Shown here: positions 1 through 3,976 of the stretch, piece by piece
Layout of the letters: each line of letters opens with the position of its first letter
Numbering within the stretch: the stretch's first letter is position 1
From: CANHEE01 sp043777755
GTDB lineage: Bacteria > Bacteroidota > Bacteroidia > Chitinophagales > Saprospiraceae
Length of the DNA: 11,202 nt
Direction: 5' to 3'
NCBI GenBank assembly: GCA_043777755.1
Contig: JAYWHK010000107.1
Coordinates: forward strand, 1-11,202
The notes under the pieces: generated by a model
The model's input: only the letters and a program-made list of their open reading frames with translations
Database searches by the model: none
Told to the model about the DNA's origin: nothing
Translations under genes and position numbers: made by a program

Positions 1-26
1 CTCGCTTTTCTTCATTTTATATGGTA

Positions 27-60
27 TTTGAAATTTTTACAAGGATAAAAAATACATTTG
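27..60 (+). promoter_or_regulatory. Putative Bacteroidota-type promoter of the first gene
   Basis: TTTG at 27-30 and TACATTTG at 53-60 match the Bacteroidota -33 (TTTG/TTG) and -7 (TAnnTTTG) boxes, 22 bases apart. Transcription would start a few bases after 60. This argues that the TTG at 58-60, the first in-frame start-like codon after the upstream stop at 46-48, is part of the promoter rather than a start codon. Confidence 0.45.
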
Positions 61-81
61 TCGTATTTGCTTTTTACATTT

Positions 82-531
82 GTGGAATTTTCGGAAATAC
101 CAACAGCAGTGTGGAAAGTAGTTCTGAAAAATCTTTGGTTTATTTTAATGTTTATATTTTATGGAGCTTTTTTAGATGAAAGAAAAAATGGGCTTTTGAT
201 TGCAAGTTTTGGGATACTCGTTTTGGCTATTGCATACACTTATTATCATCGTAAATTTACGAGAGAAAACTGGCGTTTTTCAGTATCAAAACAAGGTTTT
301 CGTTTTAATGGTAATCGCAATATAAGAGGTTTGGACTTCAAAGATGTGTTGTGTATTTTTCATAAAACATCAAGTAACGAGAATAATGTGTATGACAACC
401 TTGCCATTTACTACGCCTTAGAAGGCAATCGCTACGAATACAAAGAAGTTCAGTTGGATAATTTGAATGAAAATGCCAAAGAAATCAGCCAAATTGTAAA
501 TTTCTATTGGCAAAAATACTTGAAAAATTAA
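82..531 (+). CDS. Small membrane protein with two helices and a C-terminal soluble domain, function unknown
   Basis: I do not recognise the family. Read from GTG at 82 the product has about 149 residues. Two hydrophobic segments lie at about residues 13-31 and 38-55, joined by a short charged loop (LDERKNG). A soluble domain of about 95 residues follows, with alternating polar and hydrophobic stretches suggesting beta structure and a final helix (NAKEISQIVNFYWQKY). The architecture, two helices then a small beta-rich domain, resembles bacterial PH-like membrane proteins, but that is only an analogy. The start is uncertain: TTG 58 overlaps the probable -7 box, GTG 82 and GTG 109 keep both helices, and the first ATG (148) would cut the first helix. 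A second frame, open from the left edge to a stop at 177-179, overlaps the 5' part, so a frameshift or an upstream gene end is possible. No operon partner is visible. Confidence 0.6.
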   Translation: MEFSEIPTAVWKVVLKNLWFILMFIFYGAFLDERKNGLLIASFGILVLAIAYTYYHRKFTRENWRFSVSKQGFRFNGNRNIRGLDFKDVLCIFHKTSSNENNVYDNLAIYYALEGNRYEYKEVQLDNLNENAKEISQIVNFYWQKYLKN

Positions 532-640
532 AAACTCACCTTAGATTAACATTTGATGTAACCATTGAAAATTACTTACATACTGAAAAGTTCGGAAAAG
601 TCTTTACTTAAAAAAGTGTGTCCAATAAAGTATATTTTTA
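532..640. other. AT-rich spacer before the inserted element
   Basis: No gene, clear terminator or promoter is visible here. The only item of note is TATTTTTA at 633-640, the left copy of the direct repeat that flanks the element at 641-1140. Confidence 0.4.
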
Positions 641-722
641 CTTACTGTAAAATATTAAGTGATGGTTGATTATGGCTAAAAATATCCTAAGTGGAGCTAA
701 CTTGTTGCTCCAATAAAGATTA

Positions 723-859
723 ATTTAGCACACGAATTTGCGCAGATGATGCTTCGCATCACTCACGGATTTTCACGGATTCCCTTCGTGAGGAATCTGT
801 GAAAATCCGTGAGTAAAATCAATTTATTGATTTTATCTGCGATAATTCGTGTGCTAAAT
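723..859. repeat. Branched palindrome (cloverleaf-like cruciform)
   Basis: The outer stem ATTTAGCACACGAATT (723-738) pairs perfectly with 844-859. A second, apical stem is 761-783 with 792-814, 23 bp with one mismatch, containing CACGGATTTTCACGGATT, and an 8-base loop. Between outer and apical stems each arm carries its own different small hairpin: GATGC-TTC-GCATC at 748-760 on the left and AAAATCAA-TTTA-TTGATTTT at 815-834 on the right. Folded, this is a four-way junction with two side arms. Confidence 0.75.
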
Positions 860-888
860 CCTTCTTATATTTGCCAATACATAATTTT

Positions 889-1053
889 TTGTAACTATTT
901 ACCACTTTTGCAATTTTTCACCACGGAGAAACGGAGAACACAGAGTGCGACAAAAAAATTAGCGTTTAGCTAATTTTTTTGCCTCCGTGACCTCCGTTTC
1001 TCCGTGGTAAAAATAAAAAATCTTCGATTTTTTTAGACGCTAAACAGTTACAA
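889..1053. repeat. Nested inverted repeats with a 17-bp outer stem and a 13-bp inner hairpin
   Basis: ACCACGGAGAAACGGAG at 920-936 pairs perfectly with 992-1008. Inside, CAAAAAAATTAGC (951-963) pairs perfectly with 969-981 around the loop GTTTA. Outside, TTGTAACTATTTA (889-901) pairs with 1041-1053 with one mismatch. A short hairpin, AAAAAATC-TTC-GATTTTTT, lies at 1015-1033. The unit is wholly inside the 641-1140 element. Confidence 0.7.
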
Positions 1054-1140
1054 TTTTTTACTGATAAAACACCCATAACTATCGTTTGTTACTGATTGTA
1101 TAGCTCAATTTTGAAGCATCACTTAAAATTTTACAGTAAG

Positions 1141-1348
1141 TATTTTTACAAAAAATGTGAGCGTCCAGAACTTCGTGCTGATTACACAAATTACAATGAA
1201 AATAATTCGTGTAAATTCGATAAATTCGTTTGAATTAGTGTTTAAAAATTACTACAATACATTTTGACGGAGTCAGACCCAAAATAGCTATTTGCGTTAA
1301 GAAATGTGAGCATTTAGCAATAAATATTGCTAACATTCATTATATATT
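1141..1348. other. AT-rich intergenic stretch with small inverted and direct repeats
   Basis: No gene is visible. The stretch holds the right copy of the flanking octamer (1141-1148), an imperfect hairpin (1181-1192 with 1204-1216, sharing the word ACACRAATT with the 723-859 palindrome), the direct repeat AAATGTGAGC at 1153-1162 and 1302-1311, the palindrome AAATAGCTATTT at 1282-1293, and an 8-bp hairpin TTAGCAAT-AAAT-ATTGCTAA at 1314-1333 just upstream of the nuclease promoter. Confidence 0.5.
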
Positions 1349-1380
1349 TTTGCTTTTTAATTAAAAAAATTGTATTTTTG
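1349..1380 (+). promoter_or_regulatory. Putative promoter of the PD-(D/E)XK nuclease gene
   Basis: TTTG at 1349-1352 and TATTTTTG at 1373-1380 match the Bacteroidota -33 and -7 boxes with 20 bases between them. The -7 box covers the in-frame TTG at 1370-1372, which helps to fix the translation start at ATG 1394. The hairpin at 1314-1333 lies just upstream and could be an operator, without direct support. Confidence 0.6.
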
Positions 1381-1393
1381 CAAAAAAATTAAA

Positions 1394-2038
1394 ATGATAA
1401 AAAGTAATTTTCGTGAGTGGAACTTAGATAAACTTGATGCAGCCTTTGGTACTCGCCAAGTAGATTATCTTGACGTTTTGAATGAATTAGCATCATTTGA
1501 ACACGAAAACGACGCTTTTGAAATCCGCTATTTGGAAAGTCTTCGTAAAAAATACCATAATGGTGGTGACAACTGGAATGAAGCTGAATTGCAAAACAAA
1601 ATTATCAGCCCATTGTTTGTTTTTGCAGACATTGACAACCGTGAATTTTCTTATTTTTTAGAAAGAGAAGTAAGCGTAACGATTGATACCTACGAACTTT
1701 CAGGTAAAGTAGATGGAATGATTGCCACTGGTTTTCGCAGTCCTCGTACGCCCTATTTTTGTATGAATGAATACAAAAGAGCAACTGACCCAAGTGGAGA
1801 TCCTATGGGTCAAGCTCTGGTAGCAATGCTTGCGGCTCAGGCTTTAAACGAAAGTAATCACCCAATGATTGGTTGCTATATTGTTGGTAGCAAATGGTGT
1901 TTTATGGGATTGAAAGGAAAAGAATATGCTTTTAGTGAAGCATATCTTTGTGATACAAAAGATATTTTTCAAATTCATAAAATGCTAAAAGCGATTCGCT
2001 GGTATATTGAGAGAATTTTGAAAGAAAAGAAAAAATAA
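1394..2038 (+). CDS. PD-(D/E)XK nuclease-fold protein, stand-alone
   Basis: The 214-residue product carries the signature of the PD-(D/E)XK nuclease superfamily. An N-terminal acidic helix (NEAELQNKIISPL, Glu63 and Glu65) is followed by a beta strand ending in Asp107 (GKVDGM). Next comes the E-x-K strand Glu126-Tyr-Lys128 (CMNEYKR), then a helix starting with Gln140 (GQALVAMLAAQAL). Together these would form the metal-binding catalytic core Asp107/Glu126/Lys128. There is no helicase, methyltransferase or specificity domain and no such gene nearby, so it is not part of a visible restriction system. It is soluble, with no signal peptide. ATG 1394 is chosen because the only upstream in-frame start, TTG 1370, lies inside the -7 box. 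The gene is monocistronic, with its own promoter and terminator. The target is unknown; DNA repair, defence or degraded selfish-element roles are all possible. Confidence 0.75.
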   Translation: MIKSNFREWNLDKLDAAFGTRQVDYLDVLNELASFEHENDAFEIRYLESLRKKYHNGGDNWNEAELQNKIISPLFVFADIDNREFSYFLEREVSVTIDTYELSGKVDGMIATGFRSPRTPYFCMNEYKRATDPSGDPMGQALVAMLAAQALNESNHPMIGCYIVGSKWCFMGLKGKEYAFSEAYLCDTKDIFQIHKMLKAIRWYIERILKEKKK

Positions 2039-2073
2039 AAAAACGCTTCGACAAAAATCGGAGCGTTTTTTTT
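2039..2073 (+). terminator. Rho-independent terminator of the nuclease gene
   Basis: AAAAACGCTTCGA (2039-2051) pairs with 2058-2070 around a 6-base loop, with one G-T pair, and is followed by a run of T to 2073. It begins immediately after the TAA stop codon. The A-tract/T-tract symmetry would let it work on either strand. Confidence 0.8.
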
Positions 2074-2076
2074 GTA

Positions 2077-2125
2077 ACGCCAAGCTCCAGCTTGGCGTAG
2101 CATTATCGGAAGCTGGAGCTTCCGA
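2077..2125. repeat. Pair of palindromes at the 3' end of the helical-repeat gene
   Basis: Two adjacent hairpins share one core. The first (2077-2098) has a 10-bp perfect stem ACGCCAAGCT and loop CC. The second (2106-2125) has a 9-bp perfect stem TCGGAAGCT and loop GG. The cores AAGCT-CC-AGCTT and AAGCT-GG-AGCTT are reverse complements of each other. The second hairpin abuts the minus-strand stop codon (2126-2128) with no spacer, and neither has a T-tract of its own. They lie between converging transcripts. Confidence 0.8.
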
Positions 2126-3508
2126 CTACAATTGTTCTAAAAACCATTCCTTTTCTGTTAAAATCCTTTCTTGTTTAATAGATTCTCGCAATTGATTGAT
2201 TTCGAGCGCATTAGCATTGAGTGTCATTAACTTTTTTGTGTAAAAAATGATGTTTTGATAGTTTTTTTTGTGATAACCCAAAACCCTTTTTCTGATAATG
2301 TATGCCTTCATGCTGTTCAAATGAGCTTCCAAAACATCGGTTTCTTGGAGTTCGTAATAGATTTTTAACAAAATAACTTTCGCTGCCAAACCCAACAAAA
2401 TATCTCGATATTCAGCTTTTTGAAGCAATAAAAGTGCCGCCTGATAGTTTTTTCGGCTAAATTCTAACCTTGCCAAACAAAAACTATACATACTATCTCG
2501 AAAAGTGCGTTCCAAATTATTTTTGTAATCATTGATGAATTTCTCCGTCCAATCGTAGTCTTTTTCCAACAATGCCCACGCGACGATGTTGCGGTAAGAA
2601 AAACGAGAAAGTACACCATTTTCAAGCAAAAAATCATCTTTTAAGGCTTTTTTGTACAATTCTAAGCCTTGAAAAGCGTATTTTTCGTCACCTGCGTTGT
2701 GCTTTTTGATGCAATAATTGACTGCCAAAAGATACAAAACTCGAATGTCTGCACTGTTAAAAATCGCAAAATGCTCGATAATCAAGCGTTTGAAAGTGTC
2801 GAAATGAGTCGCTTCATTCGGCTGTGTTTGCAACAAATAACAATAATAATAGACTGCAACGGCTGGTCTTTCTAATACAGAAGGTTGATTATCAATGTGT
2901 TGTAAAATTGGTGTAAGCAATCCTGTTTGATAATTGACTTTATAAACGGCTTGATGAGAAAGCAAAAGGCAAGTTTTTTTCAATTTTTCTATCAAAAAAC
3001 TCAAATCTAAACTGTCGTTGAGTGATTGCAGATTGAGTTCAGAAGTTCGGTCAGCGATTTGGTGTTCGTAAATCTCAAATTCGATTTGGTGCGTAAAACG
3101 ATAAAATTGGTCATCTTCCAAACCCGTATTTTTCAAAATCGCTTTTGTTTCGTTGATATTGGTTTGAAAAAGTGGATGTAAGCCTTTTTTTCGATACCAA
3201 TTGCTAATACTGAGTTTTTGTGCCGTTTCGTTATTTTCCTTTTCTAAAATAAAAAGCACACGCTCCATCAACGCCAACAATTGACTCGAAGCGTTGTATA
3301 TTTTTTTTACATTAAAATTTTCTTCACCGTAGATTTGTTGAAAAAGTTGTTCTTTTTCGGGCAGAATCTTGCCCTTTTGCAGGATTTTCCAAAGTTGTAA
3401 CACGTCTTCTTTTTGATTGAAAAAAGGAGAATGTACGGCTTTGTTTATTTCTGAAACTTCTTTTTTAGAGAGTTTTTCAAAGATTTCGGAAAGGTTGTTT
3501 TTGTTCAT
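2126..3508 (-). CDS. Alpha-helical TPR-like repeat protein, function unknown, coupled to a DUF433 gene
   Basis: I do not recognise a named family. The 460-residue product is almost entirely helical, with Leu/Tyr/Ala-rich amphipathic segments. The clearest repeat-like units are at about residues 305-332 (IVAWALLEKDYDWTEKFIND) and 339-367 (YSFCLARLEFSRKNYQAALL and following), which have the small/large residue spacing of TPR helices. This suggests a helical solenoid that binds another protein. There is no signal peptide, membrane segment, nuclease or PIN motif that I can see. Its ATG overlaps the stop of the upstream DUF433 gene as ATGA (3505-3508), so translation is probably coupled and transcription shared from a promoter ahead of 3714. 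It stands where DUF433 operons usually carry the PIN-like toxin. Whether it is a partner of the DUF433 protein or simply a neighbour cannot be decided from sequence. Confidence 0.7.
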   Translation of the reverse strand: MNKNNLSEIFEKLSKKEVSEINKAVHSPFFNQKEDVLQLWKILQKGKILPEKEQLFQQIYGEENFNVKKIYNASSQLLALMERVLFILEKENNETAQKLSISNWYRKKGLHPLFQTNINETKAILKNTGLEDDQFYRFTHQIEFEIYEHQIADRTSELNLQSLNDSLDLSFLIEKLKKTCLLLSHQAVYKVNYQTGLLTPILQHIDNQPSVLERPAVAVYYYCYLLQTQPNEATHFDTFKRLIIEHFAIFNSADIRVLYLLAVNYCIKKHNAGDEKYAFQGLELYKKALKDDFLLENGVLSRFSYRNIVAWALLEKDYDWTEKFINDYKNNLERTFRDSMYSFCLARLEFSRKNYQAALLLLQKAEYRDILLGLAAKVILLKIYYELQETDVLEAHLNSMKAYIIRKRVLGYHKKNYQNIIFYTKKLMTLNANALEINQLRESIKQERILTEKEWFLEQL

Positions 3509-3714
3509 GAAGTTGCAAAACTTAATGCCTGTTGAATATCATCTTTTGATAATTTAGGATATTCAAGCAATAAATCATCAAATGTCATACCACCTGCAAT
3601 GTATGAAAGCAATGCCGTTACCGTAATTCGAGTATCTTTGACGCGTGGCTGCCCATCGCAATACTCTTGGTCAGCTACAATTTTGGGGAAATCTAAAAAT
3701 TTGACTTGATTCAT
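3505..3714 (-). CDS. DUF433 family protein, antitoxin-like
   Basis: The 69-residue product has the DUF433 core: PRVKDTRITVTALLSYIAGG (residues 24-43), then MTFDDLLLEYPKLSKDDIQQ (44-63) and a final ALSFA helix. DUF433 is a small winged-helix-type domain, commonly seen as the antitoxin or DNA-binding member of VapBC-like pairs with a PIN-like (DUF5615) partner. Here no PIN-like gene is adjacent. Instead the stop codon overlaps the start of the 460-residue helical protein by ATGA. The C-terminus (SFATS) is slightly shorter than in many relatives but the domain looks complete. The gene starts with ATG 3714 behind an A/T-rich leader and a -7-like box at 3729-3736. Autoregulation by the product would be expected from the family, but no operator could be identified. 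Confidence 0.85.
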   Translation of the reverse strand: MNQVKFLDFPKIVADQEYCDGQPRVKDTRITVTALLSYIAGGMTFDDLLLEYPKLSKDDIQQALSFATS

Positions 3715-3728
3715 GATTAAATTTTTTA

Positions 3729-3736
3729 CAAAAATA
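3729..3736 (-). promoter_or_regulatory. Putative -7 box for the DUF433 / helical-repeat operon
   Basis: On the minus strand TATTTTTG reads from 3736 to 3729, matching TAnnTTTG, 14 bases before the ATG of the DUF433 gene. I see no good -33 TTTG at the expected distance, so the assignment rests on one box. Confidence 0.4.
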
Positions 3737-3895
3737 CATTTTTATTTCATAAAAGGCTATTTTTTATACGTGTTTTTGAAAAAAACGTTACAGATTTTTT
3801 TAATAAAAATAAAAAATAATATTTTAAAATATTGACAAACAATTATTTATACCAAATTTGTAATTTTTTTAAAAGAAAAGTTCTTTTTTTTGTAC

Positions 3896-3926
3896 TTGCA
3901 CAGGTCAGAACTATATCGCACCTTTG
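3896..3926 (+). promoter_or_regulatory. Putative promoter of the T9SS cargo gene
   Basis: TTG at 3896-3898 and CACCTTTG at 3919-3926 are 20 bases apart. The second box differs from TAnnTTTG only in its first base. Transcription from here would give a leader of about 45 bases before ATG 3977. It supports the 3977 start, because the earlier in-frame start-like codon at 3890 lies upstream of the promoter. Confidence 0.5.
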
Positions 3927-3976
3927 CAGTATCAAAAATAATTAAATTTTACTTTCACACCATAACGTATATTATT

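Larger units (their letters stand above)
641..1140. mobile_element. MITE-like 500-bp element with terminal inverted repeats and 8-bp target duplication
   Basis: The ends 641-664 and 1117-1140 are inverted repeats of 24 bp with one mismatch (outer end CTTACTGTAAAAT). Directly outside them the same 8 bases, TATTTTTA, occur at 633-640 and 1141-1148, as expected for a target-site duplication. The element is exactly 500 bp and has no plausible coding frame, so it would be non-autonomous and moved by a transposase encoded elsewhere. The interior is a set of nested inverted repeats: a hairpin with stem TGGAGC/GCTCCA (692-712), a branched palindrome (723-859), an inverted repeat at 889-901/1041-1053, a 17-bp stem at 920-936/992-1008 enclosing a 13-bp hairpin, and AAAAAATC/GATTTTTT at 1015-1033. 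The 8-bp duplication fits several IS families, so I do not assign one. The flanks are AT-rich, which weakens the duplication somewhat as evidence. Confidence 0.65.

Noticed and set aside
641..1140. CRISPR array or structured non-coding RNA gene
   Set aside because: There are no regularly spaced direct repeats. The repeats are inverted and nested, and flanked by a direct octamer, which fits a transposed element better.
2669..2875. Plus-strand open frame of 68 codons
   Set aside because: It is antisense to the helical-repeat protein, with no recognisable motif.
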